A DNA stretch of 22,917 bases from a virus, in IMG/VR virus record IMGVR_UViG_3300031758_000601, positions 1 to 22,917 of that record; one strand, given 5' to 3'. Every line of letters begins with the position of its first letter. The stretch's first letter is position 1. Below are positions 11,902 to 18,286 of the stretch, piece by piece. The translations under genes and the position numbers were made by a program. The notes under the pieces are model-generated. The model did not search any database. It was given only the letters and a program-made list of their open reading frames with translations, and was not told the origin of the DNA.

Positions 11902-13235
11902 TAGCTATAAACCTACCAAAAGCTTTAGATATTGAATCTAACATACTTGGTTCATTACTTTTAGACAAAAGGACTATACCATTGGTTATAGGTCATCTAA
12001 AAACTGACATATTCTACGATCTAAAGCACCAAAAAATCTTCAACGCTATTAAGGAAATGTATGATAGTAACATATCTATAGACCTAACAACTGTAGCTCA
12101 AAAACTTTCCCAAGATAAGGACATACAAGATGTTGGTGGAGCTTTTTACCTATCAAAGTTAACTGATAATGTAACATCAACAGCCCACATAAACACCCAT
12201 ATCGAGATTGTTATTGAGATGTACAAGAAGCGTGAAGCCTATAAAGTGCTTAGAATAGCTGAAAATAGTTGTTTAGACAACGATAGTCAAGCTATAGATT
12301 TACTTTCTGACCTAAATAGTCAACTTATAGGTTTACTAGAATATGGTAATCTATACGAAAAAAGCATAACTGACGTAGTTATGGCTATCAACTTTGCTAG
12401 GGACTTAGCAAGTAATGGTGAACTTTTAGGATTTAATACTGGATTCCAAGAACTTAACCAAACCATAGCAGGATGGTGTAAACCTGATCTATGTATCATA
12501 GCTGCAAGACCAGGAGCAGGTAAGACAGCAATGATGCTTTCAAGTGTTTATCACTTAGCTATCCTAAATAGCGTTCCTACGGCTATTTTTAGCCTCGAAA
12601 TGAGCTCCGAACAGCTTGTTGAAAGGTTAGAGTCAATAACGAGTCAAGTGCCCTTAAAACGCCTTAGAACGAATAATTTGAATGACTATGAACGTAAGCT
12701 ACTTTTAAAGACAGATGACAAGATAATCACAGCACCCATCTACATAGAAGATACAGGAGGAATCAGTATCTCACAACTCAGAGCTAAGGCTACTATTCTT
12801 AAGCAGAAGTATGGTATTAAGGTAATATTCCTAGACTATCTTCAGCTTATGAGTGGACAAGGCAAACAAAACCAAAACCGAGAGCAGGAAGTAAGTTTTA
12901 TAAGCAGAAGCCTTAAAGCCTTAGCCAAAGAGTTGGAAGTACCAATCATTGCTTTATCTCAGTTATCTAGAAAGGTTGAAGAAAGAGCTGATAAGTTACC
13001 TATGTTATCTGATCTTAGAGAGTCAGGTAGTATTGAGCAAGACGCTGACATTGTTATTATGCTCATGCGACCATCCTATTACGAAATGAAAGAGCCTGTA
13101 GAGATTGGTGGTAAGGAATATCATCCTGATGACCTAGTTATTGTTAAGGTAGAAAAGAACAGACATGGTAAGACTGGTAATATACCTATTAGATTTATTG
13201 GAGAAACAACCACATTTGAAGACTATAAACTATAA
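11898..13235 (+). CDS. dnaB: Replicative DNA helicase DnaB
   Basis: A 445-residue DnaB-family hexameric helicase that unwinds DNA at the phage replication fork. The N-terminal domain is typical (ALDIESNILGSLLLDKR, IFYDLKHQKIFNAI). The RecA-like domain has a Walker A motif ARPGAGKT near residues 202-209, FSLEMS a little further on, Walker B IFLDYLQLM near 309-317, and conserved LSQLSRKVEERADKLP and DLRESGSIEQDADIVIML segments followed by the arginine-finger region KNRHGKTG. The length equals bacterial DnaB. There is no sign of an intein. It is coupled to the methyltransferase by a four-base overlap. Confidence 0.95.
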   Translation: MIAINLPKALDIESNILGSLLLDKRTIPLVIGHLKTDIFYDLKHQKIFNAIKEMYDSNISIDLTTVAQKLSQDKDIQDVGGAFYLSKLTDNVTSTAHINTHIEIVIEMYKKREAYKVLRIAENSCLDNDSQAIDLLSDLNSQLIGLLEYGNLYEKSITDVVMAINFARDLASNGELLGFNTGFQELNQTIAGWCKPDLCIIAARPGAGKTAMMLSSVYHLAILNSVPTAIFSLEMSSEQLVERLESITSQVPLKRLRTNNLNDYERKLLLKTDDKIITAPIYIEDTGGISISQLRAKATILKQKYGIKVIFLDYLQLMSGQGKQNQNREQEVSFISRSLKALAKELEVPIIALSQLSRKVEERADKLPMLSDLRESGSIEQDADIVIMLMRPSYYEMKEPVEIGGKEYHPDDLVIVKVEKNRHGKTGNIPIRFIGETTTFEDYKL

Positions 13236-13238
13236 ACT

Positions 13239-13496
13239 ATGAAAACAGCAATGCAAGAATTTGAAATATTATTTTATAAGAAAGCACAACCAACCATTAA
13301 TACGAATAGTTGGGTAGTACATAAAGACGAGTTTGAAAAATTAATCTTAGCTGCCAAAGAAAAAGAAAAAGAGCAGATAATTACCGCTTTTGAAGTTGGA
13401 TATAAATCTTGCGATTTAGATGAAACGTTTGAAATTAATAGGAAATTAGCAAGTGGAGAACTGCACTATAACAAAACCTATAACCAAAACAAATAA
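13239..13496 (+). CDS. Hypothetical phage protein (85 aa)
   Basis: An 85-residue protein starting three bases after the helicase stop. The middle is helical (HKDEFEKLILAAKEKEKEQI), followed by ITAFEVGYKSC and a C-terminal ASGELHYNKTYNQNK. The KEKEQI...A...GY...YN-x-TY arrangement is one I recall in many small Bacteroidota phage proteins of unknown function. No catalytic motif. Confidence 0.7.
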   Translation: MKTAMQEFEILFYKKAQPTINTNSWVVHKDEFEKLILAAKEKEKEQIITAFEVGYKSCDLDETFEINRKLASGELHYNKTYNQNK

Positions 13497-13497
13497 C

Positions 13498-13728
13498 ATG
13501 GAACAAAACATCACACTAATCGACCAAAAATTCCCTGAAGTGGAATATGTACAAGGAGAAGACCTTAACATTGAGAACATGAAGCAACGTATTATAACTA
13601 GAGCATGGTATGATACTGCTAGGTTTCATGACTTAAATGATATAGCAGTTGGTATTGGTATGGGTACAAGAACACTATACTTTTACGCTAAGAAACTAAA
13701 ACTACCAAAGAGAAGTGGACTTAAATAG
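13498..13728 (+). CDS. Small helix-turn-helix protein (76 aa)
   Basis: The start is placed at ATG 13498, just after the preceding stop, rather than at 13453 inside the previous gene. Residues about 44-72 (FHDLNDIAVGIGMGTRTLYF followed by YAKKLKLPKR) form a clear helix-turn-helix of the Fis/resolvase type: the helix DLNDIAVGI, turn GMG, recognition helix TRTLYFYAKKL. It probably binds DNA as a small regulator. The end overlaps the next frame by 14 bases. Confidence 0.7.
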   Translation: MEQNITLIDQKFPEVEYVQGEDLNIENMKQRIITRAWYDTARFHDLNDIAVGIGMGTRTLYFYAKKLKLPKRSGLK

Positions 13729-14086
13729 GAACTATAAGAATACTCGTAAGTTCGACATAGAACAAGCTAAGGCTAAAGATGGCACTTACCAGGCATTGTT
13801 ATTATTTGCTAGGAACACAAAAATCCTCGTTATCCAACAGCCAAAAGCCCTAAAGCAAAAATATATGTGGCTTGAATATGAGAATAATGGTAAACCTAGT
13901 GGTATAGCAGACACAAGAGTAGAGTTCTTTGCTATCAACTTTGACCTTAAAGATAGGATCTACTTTATACGAGCTGAAATGCTTAGAATAAAGGCAAGAA
14001 GACACTTTAAATGGGGTAAAACTAAGATAGTTGAGGGCATAAGATATGTAAAAGTTCCAACTGTGGAGATGATACGTTTCGATTAA
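13715..14086 (+). CDS. Hypothetical basic protein (GTG start)
   Basis: A 123-residue basic protein. The only in-frame start near the 5' end is GTG at 13715, overlapping the helix-turn-helix gene by 14 bases; the next in-frame ATG is about 50 residues in (YMWLEYENNGK). The middle is beta-rich (WLEYENNGKPSGIADTRVEF, then RIYFIRAEMLRI), and the last 30 residues are basic. I do not recognise a family. It lies directly before the VRR-NUC nuclease gene with a 19-bp gap, so a nucleic-acid processing role is possible. Confidence 0.7.
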   Translation: MDLNRNYKNTRKFDIEQAKAKDGTYQALLLFARNTKILVIQQPKALKQKYMWLEYENNGKPSGIADTRVEFFAINFDLKDRIYFIRAEMLRIKARRHFKWGKTKIVEGIRYVKVPTVEMIRFD

Positions 14087-14105
14087 TTGATGTAATTTCG
14101 TTTAT

Positions 14106-14486
14106 ATGACATACAAAACAGCAAGTGACTTAACCAAGATGATGCTAGAATATTTAGATAGTTTAGGTTATGAAGTATGGAGGAATAATAACCTAGCAGT
14201 TAAGGGAAGGTCTTTTATTGGCAAGAAAGGCTTACCTGACATTATAGGTTACCATAAGAACTATGGTCAATTCATTGCTTGTGAGATTAAAGCTATAGGT
14301 GATAGGTTAAGTGTATCACAAATAGAGTTTTTAACTCATTTAGGTATGTGCGGTGGCACATCTATTGTATGTCAACAAGTATCAGACGGATCAATTAATT
14401 TAACAATATTTTTAGACAATGGCGAAAGCAAAATCAGCATCTGGGATGACCAAAAAGGTCAATTTTGGGAAGAGAAGGTTGGGTAA
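14106..14486 (+). CDS. VRR-NUC domain nuclease
   Basis: A 126-residue protein of the VRR-NUC family, a stand-alone PD-(D/E)XK nuclease fold common in phages. GLPDIIG at residues 43-48 provides the first acidic residue (Asp45), CEIKAIGD at 59-66 the E-x-K pair (Glu60, Lys62), and SVSQIEFL at about 69-76 the conserved Gln. It likely cleaves branched DNA such as Holliday junctions or flaps during phage recombination and packaging. Its 3' end overlaps, in the +1 frame, a second gene for a small basic protein by 68 bases. Confidence 0.88.
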   Translation: MTYKTASDLTKMMLEYLDSLGYEVWRNNNLAVKGRSFIGKKGLPDIIGYHKNYGQFIACEIKAIGDRLSVSQIEFLTHLGMCGGTSIVCQQVSDGSINLTIFLDNGESKISIWDDQKGQFWEEKVG

Positions 14487-14550
14487 GGCAAAGAAAAGAA
14501 ACGGACCTAAAGACAAAAATGTAAAACAATACCGAAGACAAGGTAGATAA
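14419..14550 (+). CDS. Small very basic protein overlapping the nuclease gene out of frame
   Basis: ATG at 14419 opens a 43-codon frame, one base shifted relative to the VRR-NUC gene and overlapping its last 68 bases, ending in TAA at 14548-14550. The product begins MAKAKSASGMTKKVNFGKRR, continues LGKAKKRNGPKDKN and ends in KQYRRQGR, with 16 Lys/Arg in 43 residues and only one acidic residue. Very similar Lys-rich MAKAKSATG... peptides ending in YRGQGR are familiar from Bacteroidota phages; here family knowledge, start context and product composition all support a real gene. It probably binds nucleic acid or is a minor internal protein. Confidence 0.75.
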   Translation: MAKAKSASGMTKKVNFGKRRLGKAKKRNGPKDKNVKQYRRQGR

Positions 14551-14561
14551 AAACAACAATT

Positions 14562-14774
14562 ATGGAAAATTTAGAATTAGACAACAAGGCAGAAAATGTA
14601 ACTAAGACTACTAAGAAAGAAGTTAAGGTTACTGTAGTTCCTAAGGAAAGCAAGTTTGTAACTGCTGAAACTATTAAGTTAGTAGAAGACATCTTAAATG
14701 ATGGTACAGTAGATATCAAATGGAGAGCACAACTTAAAGAACAAGTAAGAAAATACAAAGGATATGCAGAATAA
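14562..14774 (+). CDS. Hypothetical small protein (70 aa)
   Basis: A 70-residue charged protein with a low-complexity Lys/Glu/Val start (KAENVTKTTKKEVKVTVVPK) and a helical C-terminal half (AETIKLVEDILNDGTVDIKW, then LKEQVRKYKGYAE). Its last 11 bases overlap the next gene. No family recognised. Confidence 0.7.
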   Translation: MENLELDNKAENVTKTTKKEVKVTVVPKESKFVTAETIKLVEDILNDGTVDIKWRAQLKEQVRKYKGYAE

Positions 14775-14973
14775 CTATGAATACGATTCAGTCGTTGAGA
14801 ATGTTATTAATCGTTTAAAAGATAGAGCAAGGATTGGTTTTGAAAAGTACGGAACTGACCTTGACAGAAACGACCTAATAACAGAACAATGGATTGAACA
14901 CGCTATAGAAGAGGCATTAGACTTTAGTCTATATCTTACTAAATTAAAAGAGCAATTAAAAAAGAGTTTATAA
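14764..14973 (+). CDS. MazG-like nucleotide pyrophosphohydrolase-type protein
   Basis: A 69-residue all-helical protein. INRLKDRARIGFEKYGTDLD followed by QWIEHAIEEALDFSLYLTKL resembles the MazG-like all-alpha NTP-pyrophosphohydrolase fold: a KYG turn and an E-x-x-E/D...D motif (EEALD) that in the family binds magnesium. It is short compared with true MazG (single helical pair), so activity is uncertain. Phage versions could adjust nucleotide or alarmone pools. It overlaps the previous gene by 11 bases. Confidence 0.6.
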   Translation: MQNNYEYDSVVENVINRLKDRARIGFEKYGTDLDRNDLITEQWIEHAIEEALDFSLYLTKLKEQLKKSL

Positions 14974-14988
14974 ACCAAAACAAATATC

Positions 14989-15243
14989 ATGGCAACACAA
15001 AAAGAGAACTTCTTAGGAAGATGTTTCACACTTAGATCAGCTTACGGATCATTCAGAAAAGTATCATTCGGTCCAGAGGACTTAAAGAAACTAAACGAGT
15101 TCGCAGCATCTAACAAAGGATGGTGTTCTATCCTTATCAAAGACAAAAAGAACGCAGGACCTGAACAAAGTGATTTCTATTGCGAAATGGATACATTTAA
15201 AGCAGGTGATTATAAACCAACGGAGAAAAAATTACCATTTTAG
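14989..15243 (+). CDS. Hypothetical protein ending in LPF
   Basis: An 84-residue protein with a mixed beta/alpha pattern (RCFTLRSAYGSFRKVSFGPE, then KGWCSILIKDKKN) and a C-terminal tail ending in KKLPF. The -PF terminus recalls the tip of single-stranded DNA-binding proteins, but the tail lacks their run of acidic residues and no OB-fold pattern is certain. I leave the function open. The leader AAACCAAAACAAATATC precedes ATG 14989. Confidence 0.7.
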   Translation: MATQKENFLGRCFTLRSAYGSFRKVSFGPEDLKKLNEFAASNKGWCSILIKDKKNAGPEQSDFYCEMDTFKAGDYKPTEKKLPF

Positions 15244-15245
15244 TT

Positions 15246-15434
15246 ATGAATCCAAAAATTTACAAAGAAATAATCATTAACCTATCACTTTTATTAGTAG
15301 GTTTGTATCTACCATTCGCTTTTATCATCAATAAGTACAACCCAACAATGTGGGAATGGTATGAAAGAGCATTATACGTTATATCTGTTGCAGTAACTAT
15401 AGGTTACGGAGCTAATCAGTATAACAAAAAGTAG
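15246..15434 (+). CDS. Small two-helix membrane protein
   Basis: A 62-residue protein with two hydrophobic segments, about residues 10-28 (INLSLLLVGLYLPFAFI) and 42-56 (ALYVISVAVTIGYGA), separated by a short polar loop. It starts two bases after the previous stop and is the last gene of the plus-strand arm, followed by a strong terminator. Function unknown; it could be a membrane peptide for superinfection exclusion or just accessory. Confidence 0.7.
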   Translation: MNPKIYKEIIINLSLLLVGLYLPFAFIINKYNPTMWEWYERALYVISVAVTIGYGANQYNKK

Positions 15435-15460
15435 TATGTTTTGTTTGTAGTTTAATAGTT

Positions 15461-15491
15461 AGACGCTGCTATTCTTAGTGGCGTCTTTTTT
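15461..15491 (+). terminator. Rho-independent terminator of the plus-strand arm
   Basis: AGACGC (15461-15466) pairs with GCGTCT (15481-15486), extended inwards by T-G, G-T, C-G and T-A pairs around the loop ATTCTT, and is followed directly by a T-run ending at 15491. It lies 27 bp after the last plus-strand gene. Confidence 0.85.
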
Positions 15492-15501
15492 ATGTATCAA
15501 A

Positions 15502-15530
15502 TTGACTTATATCAATAAAACATAAGTCAA
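15502..15530. repeat. Perfect 9-bp inverted repeat TTGACTTAT / ATAAGTCAA
   Basis: Arms 15502-15510 and 15522-15530 around an 11-nt A+T-rich loop, inside the convergent gene junction. No T-run suits it as a terminator on either strand; it may be an operator or extra RNA structure. Confidence 0.5.
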
Positions 15531-15533
15531 AAA

Positions 15534-15555
15534 GTAGTAGTTTTACTACCTTTTT
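15534..15555. terminator. Bidirectional terminator hairpin
   Basis: GTAGTA (15534-15539) pairs with TACTAC (15544-15549) around GTTT. It is followed by TTTTT on the plus strand (15551-15555) and by a T-run on the minus strand (complement of As at 15529-15533), so it could stop transcription from both sides. Confidence 0.5.
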
Positions 15556-15589
15556 ATGAGCGATAAATAAACTTTATATGAGCGATAAA
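15555..15589. repeat. 13-bp direct repeat TATGAGCGATAAA, 22-bp period
   Basis: Exact copies at 15555-15567 and 15577-15589, between the terminators of the two arms. Spacing is about two helical turns. Function unknown; it could be a binding site or a duplication scar. Confidence 0.55.
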
Positions 15590-15615
15590 AAACCCCCAGA
15601 TTTTACCTGAGGGTT
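15587..15615 (-). terminator. Rho-independent terminator of the minus-strand arm
   Basis: On the minus strand AACCCTCAG pairs with CTGGGGGTT (one G-U pair, loop GTAAAAT) and is followed by TTTTTT (complement of 15587-15592, partly inside the stem). It lies 44 bp after the last minus-strand gene, converging with the plus-strand terminator at 15461. Confidence 0.75.
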
Positions 15616-15658
15616 AACCAAAACTACACACAATCACACACCACACATGAGAGCTATT

Positions 15659-15931
15659 TTAATTATGACTATTTCTAGTGTCATAAAACTTTGTCAATAC
15701 TGATCCGTAAAGGATTGCTTGATACCTTGTAATAAAGCTTTCTACTGTTTCATTCACATAGAAATAATCTTCATTAGCCATATATACAAAACACCTATCA
15801 CTATTTTCTTCATCAGCCGTTACACTCGCCACCTGATAGATGTTGATATAAGCATCTGATTCCTCAGAATTATCCTGGAACTCGTAGCTTTCATCTTCCT
15901 CTTCGGTCAGTTGTATGATGTGCATTAACAT
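15659..15931 (-). CDS. Acidic hypothetical protein (90 aa)
   Basis: A 90-residue acidic protein, the last gene of the leftward arm. After a Glu/Asp/Ser-rich N-terminus (EEEDESYEFQDNSEESD), it shows a compact pattern (AYINIYQVASVTADE, CFVYMANEDYFYVNETVESF) of strands and a helix resembling small FlbD-like or phage proteins in which a residue string is followed by FYVNETVE. Function unknown. ATG at 15931 or 15925 could start it; its 5' end overlaps another small frame. Confidence 0.65.
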   Translation of the reverse strand: MLMHIIQLTEEEDESYEFQDNSEESDAYINIYQVASVTADEENSDRCFVYMANEDYFYVNETVESFITRYQAILYGSVLTKFYDTRNSHN

Positions 15932-16052
15932 TTGTGATACTATTTTTAAGTACAGTAAGTCGTAATTCCTTTACAATCAACTCAAGCCTAGCTTCTAAGT
16001 GAGTCTTTTCTTTCATTAATTGGTTAATCTTAATGTCTACTTCTCTGGTCAT
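15891..16052 (-). CDS. Small helical protein (53 aa) overlapping the next gene
   Basis: ATG at 16052 opens a 53-codon minus-strand frame ending at 15891 and overlapping the next gene by 41 bases. The product, MTREVDIKINQLMKEKTHLE followed by ARLELIVKELRLTVLKN, is a likely coiled coil with a basic tail. An internal ATG at 16016 (MKEKTHLE...) is an alternative start. Directly upstream lies TAAATTTG (complement of 16053-16061), a perfect -7 promoter element, which would make transcription begin almost at the first ATG. Modest confidence because of the size. Confidence 0.5.
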   Translation of the reverse strand: MTREVDIKINQLMKEKTHLEARLELIVKELRLTVLKNSITNVNAHHTTDRRGR

Positions 16053-16080
16053 ACAAATTTACGATTTAATTGATATTGAA

Positions 16081-16125
16081 ATAAAAAGTGCATACCCCAT
16101 TGACTACCAATGTAATACACACTTT
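16081..16125 (-). terminator. Terminator after the metallophosphoesterase gene
   Basis: On the minus strand AAAGTGTGTAT pairs with ATGCACTTT plus G-U pairs (outer stem 16120-16125 with 16085-16090), with an inner CATTG-GTAGT-CAATG hairpin, followed by TTTTTAT (16087-16081). It lies 22 bp downstream of the gene ending at 16148 and separates it from the last two leftward genes, which have their own promoter-like element. Confidence 0.65.
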
Positions 16126-16147
16126 CTTTATATTTACTAAACTATAG

Positions 16148-16852
16148 TTACTTCTTAGGTAACCTAATAATCTTACTGCCTAGTGGCATTGGAACAAATA
16201 TAGCAACTCTTCCACCATCCAGAACAACTCCACAGCCTAATGTGGGTCTTTTGGGGAAAGGTCGTGAATACTCCATAGCATAGGCATCTATATCTATGCC
16301 ACAGCCTACATTCATGCCGAATATCATATCCTTATCAGATGAACTATAAAGAACACCTCCAAAGCTATGAATATGACCAATTACTGTTGATTGTCGAGCA
16401 TCTCTTGCTCTATTGATTGCACCTGCTTGTCCTGATGATCCTGTACCATGAGTATATAAAACACTATCTATTTCCCATTCTAAAGCCCATTTCCAGCCTC
16501 TAGGAGCATCCCAAGCTTGTTCATAGGATTTAATAAAACGTTCTGGTAAACCGCTTGTTTGAGCCTTTCTTTTATGAAGGGCTGAGTGGTTACCAATACA
16601 TACTTTTACGTTAGGGAATTGTTTGTACCATTTGTACATAGCAGCTTGTGCTAAGTCTGCTTCTCTACCTGCTCCATGTCCGTCAGGTTTAGATTCGTGA
16701 TAACTGATGGCATGATTGTCAACTTCATCTCCAATGTGTACAACCTCAGAACATTGAAACTTATTCGCTACTTCATAGCAAAAAGCTTTATAGCCTGGAT
16801 GACAAAATGGCTCATGAGTGTCGCCTATTACTAGGACATTTTTCTTGCTCAT
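16148..16852 (-). CDS. Calcineurin-like metallophosphoesterase
   Basis: A 234-residue member of the metallophosphoesterase superfamily. The signature blocks are all present: GDTH (residues 10-13), GDEVDNH (41-47), GNH (87-89), a His in YTHG near 134 and GHIH near 159, which together hold the two catalytic metal ions. It hydrolyses phosphodiesters or phosphomonoesters; in phages such proteins may process DNA ends, nucleotides or host signals. It sits downstream of the lysis cassette with a 21-bp gap and is followed by a terminator, so it is the last gene of that transcript. Confidence 0.9.
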   Translation of the reverse strand: MSKKNVLVIGDTHEPFCHPGYKAFCYEVANKFQCSEVVHIGDEVDNHAISYHESKPDGHGAGREADLAQAAMYKWYKQFPNVKVCIGNHSALHKRKAQTSGLPERFIKSYEQAWDAPRGWKWALEWEIDSVLYTHGTGSSGQAGAINRARDARQSTVIGHIHSFGGVLYSSSDKDMIFGMNVGCGIDIDAYAMEYSRPFPKRPTLGCGVVLDGGRVAIFVPMPLGSKIIRLPKK

Positions 16853-16873
16853 TATATGTGGTTTTGGTTTTGG

Positions 16874-17332
16874 TTATTTGTAAGGTGCGTAGGCTGTTTT
16901 GCCGTTTACCTTTAGTGCTCTCAACACTTGTTTTCTATTCTTACCAGCATTATAGCTTACATGAACCCAATCAGGATTAGTTGCAGTACCGAACTCATAA
17001 ATTAACTGATCGAAATCCAAAGTATCTTTAATGAAGTCAAAAATCTCTTTGTTAGTAGGTCCACCCATTCCATCCATATCAATATCTGCCGCTTTAGCCT
17101 CACAATGTTGTGAATTTAAGCTTCCTCCAATGTAATGGTTAAGAGTCTTAGATCTGTATCCAGAAGAAATATTAATAGGACCAAATTTCATTCTGATTGG
17201 TTCTAATACTTTCTCACAAAGAACAATAAGGTTCTGTAAATGCTCAGGAGTTGGCTCGTTAGATACTCCATGTCTTTTTGCTGATTCACTTCTAGTAAAT
17301 TCTGCTAATGCAAAGTGTGCTGTTAATTTCAT
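16874..17332 (-). CDS. Endolysin, M15-type peptidase
   Basis: A 152-residue protein of the Peptidase_M15_3 family (D-Ala-D-Ala carboxypeptidase or endopeptidase fold). SGYRSKTLN at 57-65, SQHCEAKAADID at 74-85 and WVHVSYN at 122-128 supply the zinc ligands His76, Asp83 and His124. It cuts peptidoglycan peptide bridges to release virions. It has no signal peptide, consistent with export through the holin encoded just upstream: two small membrane genes precede it, the nearest ending one base before its start. Confidence 0.9.
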   Translation of the reverse strand: MKLTAHFALAEFTRSESAKRHGVSNEPTPEHLQNLIVLCEKVLEPIRMKFGPINISSGYRSKTLNHYIGGSLNSQHCEAKAADIDMDGMGGPTNKEIFDFIKDTLDFDQLIYEFGTATNPDWVHVSYNAGKNRKQVLRALKVNGKTAYAPYK

Positions 17333-17333
17333 C

Positions 17334-17420
17334 TTAAATCATTTGATTTACAAAATATGCTAATCCTAGCAACCATAATAGGAAGCCAAGTGTTAATATT
17401 ATCTTTTCGCTTTTAGGCAT
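17334..17420 (-). CDS. Very small membrane protein in the lysis cassette (28 aa)
   Basis: ATG at 17420 overlaps the end of the holin-like gene by eight bases and opens a 28-codon frame, MPKSEKIILTLGFLLWLLGL followed by AYFVNQMI, ending in TAA at 17336-17334. The endolysin start follows one base later (TAAGATG). A short charged N-terminus and one hydrophobic helix resemble a pinholin-, antiholin- or signal-anchor-like peptide. It is coupled on both sides, which argues for a real gene; function is inferred from place. Confidence 0.55.
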   Translation of the reverse strand: MPKSEKIILTLGFLLWLLGLAYFVNQMI

Positions 17421-17628
17421 CTTTCTTAAATATTTTCTCTATTGAGGTTAAACCTAAACAACCGAACGCTAACAAAGCTACTGATTCTACAAGAATCGTA
17501 CTTGGAGCTATATGCTCTTCACTAAAACTATTGTGATACATAGTAACACATAAGGTTATTACACATAATAAACCACATAAACGCTTCATGCTAAATCTAC
17601 CGCTATCTTCTTGGAAAAACTGTTTCAT
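17413..17628 (-). CDS. Holin-like small membrane protein
   Basis: A 71-residue protein with two predicted membrane helices, about residues 17-32 (RLCGLLCVITLCVTMY) and 45-63 (ILVESVALLAFGCLGLTSI), and a charged C-terminus EKIFKKDA. The N-terminal GRFSMKR and the two-helix layout are typical of small phage holins, which form lethal membrane lesions that let the endolysin out. It precedes the endolysin gene and follows the spanin-like pair, as in many lysis cassettes. Confidence 0.65.
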   Translation of the reverse strand: MKQFFQEDSGRFSMKRLCGLLCVITLCVTMYHNSFSEEHIAPSTILVESVALLAFGCLGLTSIEKIFKKDA

Positions 17629-17631
17629 AAA

Positions 17632-18024
17632 TTATAATTGACTAAATTGGAAAATGACTAGGAATATTAAGATTATTTTTTGCCAAGCATGGTATTTATC
17701 CATTTTGTCAAGTTCTCTTTCCCTAGTTTGGTAAACTTCGAGGTTTGCTTCGTAGCGAAACTTGTAATTTTCGAGCTTATTAGCTTTATTAATGTAGACA
17801 TTGAGAATAGAATCATCTTTTATTGTTTTAGATTTTAACGAGTCCTTATAAGCGATTATTGTATCGTTATAGGACTTATATAATTTATTTATGGTATCTG
17901 CTTGACCAATAGTCATTATAACAACAGAATCACCCTTAATCTTTTTTGTAGTGGGATACTGGGAGTAGCTTGAAACTGACAGCAGTATCATTGCTAACAC
18001 TATCCAAAGTTGCTTTAACTTCAT
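17632..18024 (-). CDS. Exported lysis-cassette protein, spanin-like partner
   Basis: A 130-residue protein with a typical signal sequence (MKLKQLWIVLAMILLSVSSYSQ, cleavage likely after about residue 21), a charged, probably coiled-coil middle (NKANKLENYKFRYEANLEVY, then QTRERELDKMDKYHAWQ) and a C-terminal hydrophobic stretch, KIILIFLVIFQFSQL. The signal lacks a lipobox cysteine. It overlaps the upstream coiled-coil membrane protein by 89 bases in another frame, an arrangement typical of phage spanin gene pairs such as Rz/Rz1 that breach the outer membrane. The assignment is inferred from architecture. Confidence 0.6.
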   Translation of the reverse strand: MKLKQLWIVLAMILLSVSSYSQYPTTKKIKGDSVVIMTIGQADTINKLYKSYNDTIIAYKDSLKSKTIKDDSILNVYINKANKLENYKFRYEANLEVYQTRERELDKMDKYHAWQKIILIFLVIFQFSQL

Positions 18025-18280
18025 TTAGCTCGGTTTTTAGTGTTGTTATCTCTTGCTTAATCTCAGCGAACTTGCTTACGGTAGAAGTCACTATAGCTTC
18101 TTTAGCCTGATCAGCTTTAATTTGAACAGCTTTGTTCTTAGTCATAGTGCTATTAAAGTCAGTCATAAATTGCTCGAACTCCTTATCTTCAGTCACTGCC
18201 TTATCTTCCTTTTTAGCTGTAACATTTATAGTAGTTGCTGTAACTGTTAAAAAACCAAATATCAAAAGAATAGATTTCAT
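17936..18280 (-). CDS. N-anchored coiled-coil protein, i-spanin-like
   Basis: A 114-residue protein with an N-terminal hydrophobic segment (ILLIFGFLTVTATTINV, residues about 4-20) and a long helical region (KFAEIKQEITTLKTELNEVK) likely to form a coiled coil; the segment may be a signal or anchor. This is the layout of the inner-membrane spanin subunit. Its 3' part overlaps the next leftward gene by 89 bases out of frame. It could instead be a separate exported protein; the neighbouring holin and endolysin favour a lysis role. Confidence 0.6.
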   Translation of the reverse strand: MKSILLIFGFLTVTATTINVTAKKEDKAVTEDKEFEQFMTDFNSTMTKNKAVQIKADQAKEAIVTSTVSKFAEIKQEITTLKTELNEVKATLDSVSNDTAVSFKLLPVSHYKKD

Positions 18281-18286
18281 TGCCTT

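Noticed and set aside
13126-13165. CTGATGA in the DnaB gene as another hammerhead
   Set aside because: No flush stem II followed directly by GAAA and no stem I or III; it is ordinary coding sequence (HPDDLVIV).
14989-15243. Calling the LPF-ending protein an SSB
   Set aside because: The final PF is suggestive, but there is no acidic tail or clear OB-fold pattern, so the function is left open.
16431-16460. CTGATGA in the metallophosphoesterase region, plus strand
   Set aside because: No GAAA partner or pairing stems nearby; it is antisense to a well supported gene.
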